Positions 1 through 9,782 of a DNA stretch of 64,000 nucleotides are shown here, piece by piece; the stretch's first letter is position 1; the number at the start of each line of letters is the position of its first letter. The notes below the pieces were generated by a model. That model saw nothing but the letters and a program-made list of their open reading frames with translations, did not search any database and was not told the origin of the DNA. Made by a program: the position numbers and the translations under genes. Location: NCBI GenBank assembly GCA_019448385.1, contig JAGTXO010000024.1:412001-476000 (forward strand), given 5' to 3'. Origin of the DNA: Diacronema lutheri. Lineage: Eukaryota; Haptophyta; Pavlovophyceae; Pavlovales; Pavlovaceae.

Positions 1-145
1 TGCTCGCGATCCTCGTGGCCGGCCTCCGACCATGCACCGCGCGGGCGGCCGGCCGCGGGTGCGCGCTGCGCGCAGACTCTGAGACAGCGGGACGCTTACG
101 CTCGTGCGCCGGCGGCACGGCTCACTGATGGTTCGGACTGCGTAT

Positions 146-1168
146 TTATGCGATCATCGCCTCCTCCCCCTCCCCCTCGTCGAGCTCGTCAAAGCTCACG
201 CACGTCGCGCGCGGCTCCGCCCGCCGCGGTGCCCGGCGGCGGCCGCCGCCGGCGGGCGTGCCCAGGCTGATCGGTGTGAAGCCGAGGGCGAGCGGCGAGG
301 GCCAGTGCTGCGGAGCGGCGAAAGGCGAGCCGTGGGCGGAGCGCCAGTGGTACGTCGCCTGCTGCACGACGACGTGGTGGTGGAAACCGCCGCGCGCCGG
401 CGCGGCGCGAAAGCCGTCGCCGCTGCCGTCGTCATCGTCGTCGTCGCCGTCGCTGCCGCCGAGCTGCAGCTGCTCGGGCTCGACGAGCAGGCCCTCTCCG
501 CCGTGGACGCGCAGCGGCTCGCTTGGCGCGCCGCGCCCTAGGCCGCGCCCGCCCACGCCCCCGCCGGCGCGTGGCGCGGACGTTGGCTGCCACGGCGGCG
601 CCGGCGCGTGCGGCTCGTGCGACGACGGCTCGTAAGGCATCTGCTCGAAGAGCGACCCGTTGAGGCTCGCCCACGCGTCAGACGCGTGCTCGTAGCAGCG
701 GCGCGAGATCAAGTCGGGCGCGCTTGGAAACGTTGGCGGCGTCGCGCGCGCCGGCTGCGAGCCTCCACCGCGCGGCGGCGTGCGTGCGACGCACGCCGGC
801 GTTGCCGCCGCGCGCGCTGTCGGGCTGCTCGTGCACGGCGTCGGCGCGTTGGGCGGCGAGGCCGGCACGGTCGGGCGGCGCGCGCCGCCTGCCGACGGGC
901 TGCGCAGCGCCACTTCCGCCTGCGCGGCCGACGCCTCCCCGAGCGAGCCATCGCCCGCCCGGATCGGCACAAGGTCGAGCGGCGGCCGCGCCGCACTCTC
1001 GCGCTCACGCTCGGCGTCGTCCGCGCCGCGACGCGCGTGCGCCGGGCGCGGGCTGATCGAGGCGAGCGTTTGCTGGCGCGCAAAGAAGCGCGCGCGCTTC
1101 GCCTCGGTGCGGCGCGCCGTCGACGAGCCCTTGCGGAACGAGCCGGCCATGTGATTGTGCACGGGCAT
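146..1168 (-). CDS. Disordered hypothetical protein
   Basis: This frame encodes about 340 residues if translation starts at the ATG ending at 1168, which has a G at -3; a second Met (MAGSF) follows six codons later and the frame stays open upstream to 1324. I recognise no domain. The protein is rich in Pro, Ala, Arg and Gly, with a short acidic run ([11 protein letters not shown]) near residue 245 and a His/Val patch (HHHVVVQQ) just after it. The C-terminus is acidic (FDELDEGEGEE). It lies directly downstream of the KDM8-like gene on the same strand, with about 180 bp between them. The opposite strand is also open but shows only low-complexity translation. The call rests on composition and strand context, so both the start and the reality of the gene are uncertain. 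Confidence 0.45.
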   Translation of the reverse strand: MPVHNHMAGSFRKGSSTARRTEAKRARFFARQQTLASISPRPAHARRGADDAERERESAARPPLDLVPIRAGDGSLGEASAAQAEVALRSPSAGGARRPTVPASPPNAPTPCTSSPTARAAATPACVARTPPRGGGSQPARATPPTFPSAPDLISRRCYEHASDAWASLNGSLFEQMPYEPSSHEPHAPAPPWQPTSAPRAGGGVGGRGLGRGAPSEPLRVHGGEGLLVEPEQLQLGGSDGDDDDDDGSGDGFRAAPARGGFHHHVVVQQATYHWRSAHGSPFAAPQHWPSPLALGFTPISLGTPAGGGRRRAPRRAEPRATCVSFDELDEGEGEEAMIA

Positions 1169-1346
1169 CGCGCTCTCGCCGTGCCACTCCACTCTCAAGG
1201 CTCTCTTGCAGGGCCGGCCCCACAAAAGCGCGCGAAAACCGATCGTGCGCTTTTTGAACGTTGGATCGATCGTGATGTCAGAAGGCGCGCGAAAATGACC
1301 CGTGCGCGCTTCCCGCTGACACACTGCGAGGCCTCTCAGTCAGAAG

Positions 1347-2642
1347 TCAGAACCAAAAGTTGACGCTGCATGACGTGCTCAGCGAGCGCACGTGGTGCCA
1401 GCAGCCGGCGGGAATGAAGAGGAGGTCGCCCGGCGCGAGCAGGCACCAGCGCCCCTCCGCGCGCGCGAAGAGCGGGAAGCGGCCAAGGTCGGGCGCGTCC
1501 ACGTCGACCGCGCTCACGTTGCCTTGCGCGCCCACGCCGCCGTCGACGTCGGCGCCGGCGGGCGCGCGCGCGTTCGGCACGCCCGCGTAGAGGCGGGGGG
1601 TCTGGTCCTTGCCATAGAGCCGCACGAGCTTGAGCCCGACCACCTGCACAAGGCAGTTGTCGTACGAGTCGAAGTGGAGTGGCGTCGCCGTCTCGCGCGT
1701 GCCCAGCCAGCAGTTGACCAACTGCACGCCGCCCCGCGCGGCCGCGCAGTAGACGGGGACGGAGATGTCGGCGGCGAGCGCGCGCACATGCTCAAAGAGC
1801 TGGTGCTGCGCGCAGTACCCGATCGAGCCTGCGGGCAGCGGCCGGTCGGCGAGATCGGCCGCGCACGATGGCAGCAAATGTCCTGCGACAAAGTCGCGCA
1901 TGCGCATCCCCGCCTCGCGCCAGCCGTCGCCCGCCTTGAGCGCGGAGCGGCCGATCTCGACGGGGATGATGCGGTGCCCGCACGCGCGCACAAAATAGCG
2001 CACGTCCACCCACTTGTCCAGCGCGGGCCAGCCGCGCGCCGCGCCCGCGACGAGGACGGGCGTGCCGGTCGCAAAGTGGCCGCTCGCAAACTCGGCGACG
2101 CAAAGGCGCTCGGCCGGCACGCGCTCGAGCTCGTCGGCGGCGCGCAGGTCAAGCCGGCGGCGCGCTGCGTCCACGTCGGGTGTGGGAACAACAACCCTCT
2201 CCTCCGTCTCGGGCTCATCCGCGCCCGCGTTCGCGCCCGCGGCGCGAGCGCTGTCGACGCGCTCGAGCACGCGCACGAGCTCGGCGTCCATGCCCGTGAG
2301 GAGCGCCCAGTCGAGCTGCTCGACCGCGTCGAGCGGGCGGCCCTCGTCGAGCGCAAACATCGCGCGCGCCAGCCGCGCGAGCGTGTGTGCCTGCTTACCC
2401 ACGCCCGCGCGCAGCACGGCCGCGTCCGCGCCGCTCTCGGGCTCGACGAGCGCGGCCGCGTCCGCGCGCGCGGCGTCGAGCTCGCGGCCGGTCATGAGCG
2501 CGCGGTAGAGAGACTGCACGCGCGCGCGTGCGCCGTCCGACGAGCAGCCCTCCACCGCCGCGCGGTAGCCCTTCCGCCACGCCACCTTCGTGAGCCCGGC
2601 CAGCACGGCGCGCGCGTCGTCGTCATCCGGAGCCACCGCCAT
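1347..2642 (-). CDS. KDM8: JmjC-domain oxygenase, KDM8/JMJD5-like
   Basis: A 431-residue protein that aligns by eye with the KDM8/JMJD5 family of Fe(II)/2-oxoglutarate oxygenases, which act as protein hydroxylases (arginyl hydroxylation is established for the human protein). The cupin core is at the C-terminus. The metal-binding HxD is in TPLHFDSYDN (about residue 322), the 2-oxoglutarate-side signature is VQVVGLKLVRLYG, and the distal His is in FIPAGCWHHVRSL near residue 417. The end (SCSVNFWF) matches the usual family ending SVSFWW. The stretch VDVDAPDLGRFPLF is also typical. The N-terminal third is helical, as in JMJD5. The start is the ATG at 2642 giving MAVAPDDDD; the frame is open upstream but low in complexity. 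No intron is needed. The nuclear or cytosolic location is inferred from the family. Confidence 0.88.
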   Translation of the reverse strand: MAVAPDDDDARAVLAGLTKVAWRKGYRAAVEGCSSDGARARVQSLYRALMTGRELDAARADAAALVEPESGADAAVLRAGVGKQAHTLARLARAMFALDEGRPLDAVEQLDWALLTGMDAELVRVLERVDSARAAGANAGADEPETEERVVVPTPDVDAARRRLDLRAADELERVPAERLCVAEFASGHFATGTPVLVAGAARGWPALDKWVDVRYFVRACGHRIIPVEIGRSALKAGDGWREAGMRMRDFVAGHLLPSCAADLADRPLPAGSIGYCAQHQLFEHVRALAADISVPVYCAAARGGVQLVNCWLGTRETATPLHFDSYDNCLVQVVGLKLVRLYGKDQTPRLYAGVPNARAPAGADVDGGVGAQGNVSAVDVDAPDLGRFPLFARAEGRWCLLAPGDLLFIPAGCWHHVRSLSTSCSVNFWF

Positions 2643-2731
2643 GCTTGGACGTCGAGTCAAGACGCGGCCACACGTGATGCGAACGTCGAGCGTCGAGTGC
2701 GTCGAACGCCGAGTGCTTCGACGTGCGACGT

Positions 2732-3371
2732 TCACTGCACCCCAAAGGCCGCCATGCGCGAGCCGCTCGTCAGCAGCCGCGCGTGGACGCAGGCGCGCCG
2801 GCCGGCGCGTCGCCCGCCCCGCGCGCGCGCGGGAAACATGCCGAGAATCTGATGCTGCGCTCGCCGGCGACGACCCGAGCGGCGACGAGGCGGTGCGCGC
2901 GGCGCGCTCGCGGAGAGCACGCCGACACCCTTGGCGGCCATCCTTACGGATGCCGTTGCGACGACGATGTCGTCCACATGCTCGCCCTCGAGCCGGCGCG
3001 CGGCCGCATCGATGCCCTCCCTCTCGCGCTCCCAGCCCGCACCAACGGTCGCCAGCGCGTGCTGCAGCGGCAGGAGCGCCGCCGACATGGTGGACGCGCC
3101 GGCGCGCGCCGCACGGACGTGCCAGCGGCGGCGCGCGCCGCACGGTGCGGCGCGGCGCGGCGCGGCGCGGCGAGGCGAGCGCTCCGCGGCGGAAGGGGGC
3201 ACGGCGCGAGCGGCGCGCAGCGCGTCGGGCGCTTCGTGGTCGCTCGCGCACGCGCTGCCGCTCGCCCTCGCCGCCGTCGGCCGCGGCGAGCAGCGCGAGG
3301 ACGAGCTCCGCCTCGCCGCGCGTGGTGCTCTGCCCCGGCGCATCGCCGCGCGAAGGGCCAGGGGGCCCCAT
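2732..3371 (-). CDS. Doubtful small two-exon gene
   Basis: This is a tentative model. Exon 1 (3252-3371) starts MGPPGPSRGDAPG and ends at a GTGCGC donor that matches the donors of other genes here. Exon 2 (2732-3061) begins after CTGCAG and reads HALATVGAGWERERE, then EGEHVDDIVVATASVRMAAK, before becoming Arg-rich. The joined product would be about 149 residues. The two non-repetitive stretches look more protein-like than their antisense, and an ATG with a good context (CCACCATG) also lies inside the proposed intron at 3088. I recognise no family. It could equally be the 5' untranslated region of the KDM8-like gene, whose start codon lies 90 bp downstream. Confidence 0.28.
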
Positions 3372-4103
3372 CGTGCGCGCCGCGCCCCTCGAGCGATGCG
3401 CCCGCGCACGGCGGCGGCGGCGAGGCGCGATGCGCCAGACGAGCAGCGCGCGGAGCGGGGCACGCGGGTTGAGCGGCCCGTCGCGCAGGCGGCGGCCGCC
3501 GCCGCCCGAGACGCGCGCGCACGGCAGTGCGTGGGCGTGCCTTTGGCCGGCGCGTGAGGTCCAGAGCGCCGGGCAGGTGCGCCGCGCGCCGGCCGAACAA
3601 CGTCGTAATGCCACGCGGCACTTGGCCCTGCGCTCGCGCCCGTGCTCGTCGCGTGCAGACGACGACGACGGGCGGTCACGGCGTCCGGCAGACGCCGCAT
3701 TCTCCTGGAGGTCACGACGACGAGCCGACGCTGAGTTCGGCGCGCGCGGCGACAGTGCACTGCATTCCCATGGCGGCCTGGGTCGTCCGGCCGTCGCTGG
3801 CGCTCAGATGGGCCATGCTGCGCTGATGTTTCGGGCCCTGCTGTGTTCACACGTCGCTGCCGCCTGACAATGTGCAGAATGGCCAGCGGCCCGCCAGGCT
3901 TCGGCACCTGCCGCTGAGTAGAAGCAGCCGGCTTATGCATCGGGTTGACCACCCAGTGCACCTCCGGGCACGTGGCTGCCAGCCGCGATGCGGCATGCGC
4001 GTCGGCTGCGACCGCGCCGGCGCGCCATGGCAACCCGAGCGCGACCGTGGATGACAGCGCGGCTCGGCCAGATCGGCGAGGGCGCGTGCATACGCGGCGC
4101 GCC
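3372..4103. other. Intergenic stretch, nothing recognised
   Basis: About 730 bp with no coding frame that I can support. The base composition is less extreme than in the flanking genes. All frames here translate to Arg/Ala-rich sequence without motifs, and no repeat or structured RNA stood out. Confidence 0.5.
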
Positions 4104-4373
4104 CTACTTGGTCGCCTCCTTCTTCTTGCCACCAAAGAGCGACATTGACAGCTTGGCGAAGATGAAGAGCCCTGCCCAGCCCGCGAGGCTCGCGAGCACG
4201 ATCTGCGCACGACGGCAGGAGCGGCGCGATTTGTCAAAGGGGTGAGTGCGGCGCCCAGCGGGTGGAGGTGGGGCTCAGGGCGACACGGGCGCTGCACGCG
4301 CGGCCGAGCGCACGTGATGGTCCTTGGGCAGCGCCGCGCGAACTCGCTTCTCGAACGGGCTGGCGTCGCTCAT
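4104..4373 (-). CDS. 52-aa single-TM protein, possibly ATP synthase subunit k-like
   Basis: Two exons join cleanly. Exon 1 (4314-4373) encodes MSDASPFEKRVRAALPKDHH and ends at a GTGCGC donor. Exon 2 (4104-4202) starts after GTGCGCAG and encodes IVLASLAGWAGLFIFAKL, then SMSLFGGKKKEATK and a TAG stop. The 111-nt intron is phase 0. The 52-residue product has one hydrophobic helix (residues 21-38) and a basic, glycine-containing tail. Size, topology, the P..HH motif just before the helix and the GGKK tail resemble the small F1Fo ATP synthase subunit k (Atp19/DAPIT) group of the mitochondrial inner membrane. That assignment is inference from very little sequence; another small membrane-complex subunit is possible. 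Confidence 0.5.
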
Positions 4374-4735
4374 CTGTGCCTCTGCCGAGCTGCCGAGCAC
4401 CGCGTGTGGGGGGGTACAAACTTTTAGTTAAAAGGCGGCCGGGAAAAAGGCGACTCTCCTCACTATTGCTGACTCACTATGGGGGTACTGTTGAACAGGC
4501 GCAGACTTTTTGCAGAGCTGAATATGGGGCCATGGGAGCCGTCGCACTTCACTGACGCCGCGCAAGCGCGAGCCGCAGCGCGTGCGCGCGCGCCCGTGGC
4601 GCTCGCGGCATCCGCCGTACCGTGGCAGCGGCGCGGGTGTGCGGTGTGCGGTGCGGCCGTGCGCTGGTGCGCGCGGCCGCGAGCGCGGCGGCGCGTCGAT
4701 GTGCGCCCCGTCCAAGTTTGGGCGGGCGTGCGCGC
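4374..4735. other. Intergenic stretch, nothing recognised
   Basis: This is the interval between the SMC3 stop codon and the start of the 52-aa gene, both on the minus strand. It is less GC-rich than the flanks around 4420-4530 (for example ACTATTGCTGACTCACTATG). It presumably holds the SMC3 3' end and the promoter of the small gene. No element was recognised. Confidence 0.5.
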
Positions 4736-5490
4736 TCAGACGCGCTGCTGCTGCACGGACTGCTCCTCCTTGATGATCGAGAGCGCGCGCTCCATCGAGA
4801 TTGGCGAGATGCTCGACATCTTGTTGCGCGCGCTCACGCCAAAGTGCGCGTCCGCGCCCTGCACCAGCTCCGGCCTGCGCGCATAGCGGGCGCGCAGGGA
4901 CGTGTTTCCGGTGAGCGCGCGCGCGCGCTGCGCGCGGCGGCGCCCGCGCCGGGCGCACCGGAAGGTGGTCGTGATGAACTGCGTGCCGCCCGTCGGCGCG
5001 TTCGCCTGCCGATGCACCATGCGCGCCACCGCGTCGCGGTGTGCCGCGTCGAGGTTTGCGTCGATCTCGTCGAAGAGGTAGAAGGGCGCCGGGTCGCACC
5101 TGTGCGCGCGCGCGGGTCGGCACGCTCACGTCACGTGGGTGGCGCGCGCACGCGCGCGGCGGCCGCGCGCGTCCTGCCGCGGCGCGGCGCGGCGCGGGCG
5201 CGCGCGCGGGCTCGGGCTCACCGTTGGATGGCGAAGATGAGGCACAGGGCGACCATCGTCTTCTGCCCGCCGCTCAGCTGCGCGATGCTCTGCGTGTCGC
5301 CGCCGCCCGCAAACCGCACCTGCGCGGCGCCGGCGCAGGCGCAGGCGCGCGCGCGCGCGTGCGTCAGCCGTGCGGCGGGCGCGCGCGCGCTCGCGCGCGT
5401 GCGTGCCCGCGCGCACCTTGATCGCAACGCCCGTGTATTTCTGCACGGCGCGGCGCGTGCGCGCGCCGCGCGCGTCGGCGCCATCGCCGT

Positions 5491-5543
<53 letters not shown>

Positions 5544-8500
5544 GCGGCGGCCGCGCGCTGCGGCTGCGGCGAGAGCATTTCGAGACTGCCCTCGCCGCCG
5601 GGCACGAGCTCAGCGAAGACGAGGGCAAAATGGCGCGCGACGTCCTTGAAGGTGCGCTCGAGCGCCTCGTCCTTCTGCGCGTCGAGGTGTGCGATGAGCT
5701 CGCGGATGGAGCGCGCGCCGCGGTCGACCGCCTCCTTGCGCGAGACGAGGGCCTCGCGCTGCTCGGCAAAGTTTTGGTACTGGTCGAGCGCCTTCTTGTT
5801 GACGTGCGAGTACTTGCGCAGCTGCTTGGACAGGCGCTCAACCTGCTCGAGCAGGGCGCGGCTCGACGCCGTCGCGTCGACGTCGGCGGCGGCGGCAGCG
5901 TCGCGCGGGAGCGAGCCGACCGCGCGCATCGCGGCCGCGTGCTCGTCAATCTTGCCGCTGAGCATGTTGCGCCGCGTGAGGGCCTTGTCAAGCGCAGCGG
6001 CCTCGGCGGCCTGCGCGCTCGCCGCGCTGCGCACGGTGGAGCGCGCCTCGTCGAGCGCCGCCTCGAGCGCGCGCTCGTCGTCCGCGAGCCGCGCGAGCGA
6101 CGCCTCGTGCCCCTGCGCGGCGGCGTCGACCGCGGCCGCCGCGTGCCGCGCGCGCGCGAGCTCGTCGCGCGCGTCGGCGAGGCCGCTGCCGGCAGCGGCG
6201 GCGCGGAGGCGAGACACCTCGCCCTCTGCGCTCGCCGCCGCGCGCGCCAGGTCGTCGCGCAGCCGCGCCTCCACGCGCAACACGCGCGCCTCGAGCTCGG
6301 CGCGCGCGGCGCGCGCCGCCTGCAGCGCGGCGTCGGCATCCGCGTGCTGCGCCTGCAGCGCGACGGTGCGCGCGCGCTCGGCGGCGGAGAGGCCGGCGGT
6401 GGCGAGGTCCGACGCGGCCTGCCGCGCGTTCGCGTCGAGCGCCGCGCGGTCCGCGTCGATCGCTTCGAGCAGCTCGGCGAGCGCCGCGCGTCGCCGCTCG
6501 GCGGCGGCGCCGGCCGTGGCGCCAGCCGCGTCGCCGCCGGCGACGCCGGCGGCGGCGCGGAGGGCGTCGTCGAGGTCGATCTGGAGCTGCTCGGCCACGT
6601 GCGTGGCGCGCGTGTGCTGCGCCTCCGCGCGCTGCAGCTCGCCGAGCAGTCGCGAGACCTCCTGGTCGGCGGCAAGCGCGGCCGCGTGCGCCGCCGCCTG
6701 CTCGACGGCGAGCGCATCGGCGCGCGCGCGCTGCTCGGCGATCTTCGCCTGCGCGGCCATGCGCGAGCGGGTGGTATCGTGGAAGCCGCCGGTGAGCGCG
6801 CCGCGCCGGTTCACCGTGTCGCCGTCAAGCGTGAGGCAGTCGAGCTCGTGCGACTTTGCGTAGCGAGAGGCGACGGTCATGTTTCGGCAGACGAGCGCCT
6901 TGCGGAAGACCTGACGCGCCGCCGGCTCGAAGCGCGGCTCGTAGCGCAGGCGGGAGAGGAGCGAGATGGCGTCCTGCGTGTCCGGGTACGCGGGCAGCGC
7001 GCCCGCGCGCAGCTGCGCGAGCGGCATGAACGTCGCGCGCCCGCCGCCCTCCTTGCGCAAGAGCGCGACGAGACGCGCGGCGGTCGCGTCGTCGTCGACG
7101 ACGATGTTGAAGAGCTGGTTGGCGGCGGCGACCTCGACGGCGGTGTAAAACTTGGAGTCGCACGCGATGAGTTCTATGAGCATCCCGTGCACGCCGCCGA
7201 TCCGGTGCTCCGCCGCCAGCCGCCGCACCGCCGCGAGCGCCGCCCATTGCGCGCGCGACGCGGCGGCGGCGAGCAGGCCGCCCGCCGCGTCGCGCTCGGC
7301 CACGGCCACGTCCGACTCCTTGCGCAGCTCCTCCTCGCGCCGCCAGTGGGCCTTGCGCGCCTCGATCGCGTCGTCGCGCTGCTTGCGCAGCGCGCCCGCC
7401 TCCGCCCGCCGCGCCTCCGCCTCGGCGCGCGCTGCGCCGAGCCGCGCGCGCGCGGCGTCTGCCGCGCTCGCCGCGCACGCGGCCGCGTCGGCGTCGGCCG
7501 CGAGCTCGGCGCGCGCGCGTGCCGCGTCGGCCTCGCGCGCCTTGAGCTGGCGGCGGAGCGTGTCGGCCTCCTTCTTGAGGTACCGATCACGCTCCGCCCG
7601 GTCGCGGAACTTGGAGCCGTGCGCCTCGCGCGCGTACAGCTCGGCGAGCTCGGCGGCGCACGCATCGCACGCGCGCGCGGCCGCGCCCTCGTCCGCGCGC
7701 GCGCCGTCGAAGCGCGGCGCGAGCTCGTCGAGCTCGGCGCGCGCGTCGGCGGCGGCGGCGCGCAGCTCGGCGAGCTCGCCCTCCCTGGACTCGAGCTCCG
7801 AGCCCGCCTCGCGAGCGTCCGCCTCCGCCTGCTGCAGCTGCAGCTCGAGCCGCGCGACCGCGCCGACCGACGCCTCGGCGTCGGCGCGCGCGCGCGCCGC
7901 CGCGCCGCGCGCGCTGTCGCGCTCGGCGGCGGCGGCGCGAAGGCGCGCCTCGTAGTCGGCGGCCTGCGCGGTGGCGGCCTCCTCCTCCTTCCGCGCCACG
8001 TCGCACCGCTGCGCGCCCTGCGCGCGGCGCGCGTCCGCCGCCTCGAGCTCGGCGCGCGCTCGCGCGAGCTCGCGCTCGTGGTACGCGTGCTCGGCGACGC
8101 GCCGCCGTCGGTCGAGCGCCTGATACTCGGCGAGCTCGCGCTTCTCGGCATCGAGCTCGGCCATGCGCTCGTGGATGTAGCCGAGGGTCTCGTCGATCTT
8201 GGCGCGGCGTGCGTCCGTCTCGCGCATGATCCGCTGCGACTCGGCGCGCTTCTCGTCGTAGACGCGCGTGCCCGCGATCTCGAGCAGCGAGGCGAGCCGC
8301 TCGCCCTCCGACATGACGGCAAGGCGCGCAACCTTGCCCTGCTGCACGATGGTGTACGGGTTGGCGCGCGAGAGGCCGGCGCTCTCGAGCAGGCTCATCA
8401 CCTCGGTCTTCGTCAAGTGCTTCCGATCGAGGAAATACTCGTCCTTCTTGAGGCCGATCGTGCGCCGCAGCCGCACCTCCGCGCGGTCGACGGGCAGCCG

Positions 8501-9016
8501 GCCGTCCGCGTTGTCGAAGACGAGCTCGACGTACGCCGAGAGAACGTGCGTGCCCGCGCCCTCCTGCGCGCGCGCGCGCCGCGCGACGGCATGCCACGCG
8601 CGTGGGGCGATGCGGCGAGGCGCGCGGCGCGTGGCACGGCGCGGCGCGCGCGCGCGGCGCGCGCGCGCGGCGCGGCGGCCGGCGCGGCGCACGTGCAGCA
8701 GGCCCTTGCGCTCCTCGGCGCGCAAGTTGTGCAGGCCAACGTCGCCAAGGACGAACTGGATCGCGAGGAAAAAGTTGGACTTGCCAGCACCATTCGCGCC
8801 CACTGCGCGACGCGGCGCGGGCGCGCGCGCGCGCGCCGTCAGGCGCGCGCCGCGCCGCGCCGCGCGCGCGCCGCGCCCGCGCATGCGTGCGCGCCTGCGC
8901 AGCACAGGAACGCGCGTGCGCGCCGTGCCGACGCAGTTGTGCTTCTCGTTGAAGTCGACCTCCACCTGCTCCTTGTACACCTTGAAGCCCTGTAGGATCA
9001 CCTTCTTGATGTGCAT
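4736..9016 (-). CDS. SMC3: Cohesin subunit SMC3
   Basis: Six exons (8929-9016, 8693-8802, 5417-8563, 5222-5319, 4959-5099, 4736-4874) join in frame to 1,240 residues, the normal SMC3 length. The protein is the ATPase arm of the cohesin ring. Seen: the start [12 protein letters not shown], Walker [10 protein letters not shown], the adjacent lysines of the acetylation site ([10 protein letters not shown]), long coiled coils, a hinge ([19 protein letters not shown]), signature LSGGQK, Walker [13 protein letters not shown] and the C-terminal [17 protein letters not shown]. Four introns are GT-AG, three of them starting GTGCGC. Intron 1 needs a GC donor (GCACGG) to restore NCVVGANG, matching family NVIVGRNG. 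Oddity: an acidic Asp/Gly run, encoded by a GTC repeat near 5500-5530, interrupts the head domain just before KYTGVAIK. A 1.4-kb frame open on the opposite strand is a composition shadow. Confidence 0.96.
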
Positions 9017-9782
9017 CGCAAGAGCGCGCGCCGCGCTCGCGGGCGGTGCGACCTGCGCGCGCGCGCGCCGCCGCGCGCGCGCACGCGCGCGCGCGCGCGA
9101 GGCGGCGAGCGCCATCGGCGAGAGCTCGTGCACGCCGCGCCGTGATGCACGCGCGCGCGCGCGCGCGCGTCCGGCGCAGGCTTTGCCCTTCGGCCCCGGC
9201 ACGCGCGCGGACGCACCGGCGCGACGAGCTCCTCCCCTCCCGCCCTGGGTGGCTCTCCCGCCCTTGCTCTCCTCCGGCGCCGATATTCAAAAGGCGAGCC
9301 CGGGGTCTGCGAGTGCGACTCGGGCCAGGGCGATGGCCGCGGCGGGAGGCGCGGAGCGAGACCGAAGCGACGAGGAAGAGAGCGGGAGGCGCTGGCGCGC
9401 CTCGCACGGCTTGTGAAAGCAAAGGCGGTGCGCCGCAGACGGGCGCCGTCGCGTGCGGGCGCCGTCCCAGCGCCGCCGCATCGCTCGCCTCGGCCGACGC
9501 TCGCACGCTCGAGGGCCGCGCTTGGCGGCGAGCGGGCACGGCAGCGATGGCGGCGCGGTGTGCGCGCAGCTGAGTGGGCACGATGTGAGCCCAGTGCGCA
9601 GGGCCGTGCGGCTGCGGGACGGCTTAGACCTCCAGTCGGCCCCCTGCAGCGCCGTGAGCGATTGAGCTCTTGCCTCGCCTGGAGAGCCACATCCCACACT
9701 GGACTCCACGTTTTCGCCGACTTTTCGCGCGCGCCGCGCCGACCCGGCACCGCGTCGCCTCGCGCGCTCTGCGGCCGCGCGA
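9017..9782. promoter_or_regulatory. Divergent SMC3 / histidine-phosphatase upstream region
   Basis: This 766-bp interval separates the SMC3 start codon from that of the histidine phosphatase gene on the opposite strand, so it must carry both promoters. It contains long alternating CG/GC dinucleotide tracts (about 9060-9100 and 9149-9168) with Z-DNA potential. No TATA-like box or coding frame that I can support was seen. Confidence 0.45.

Noticed and set aside
2590-3867. Plus-strand 425-codon frame
   Set aside because: It is Arg/Ala/Ser-rich without motifs and is open only because of base composition.
4622-8995. A 1,457-codon open frame on the plus strand
   Set aside because: It is antisense to SMC3 and reads as Arg/Ala/Val-rich sequence without motifs. 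Extreme GC and third-position bias keep antisense frames open throughout the window.
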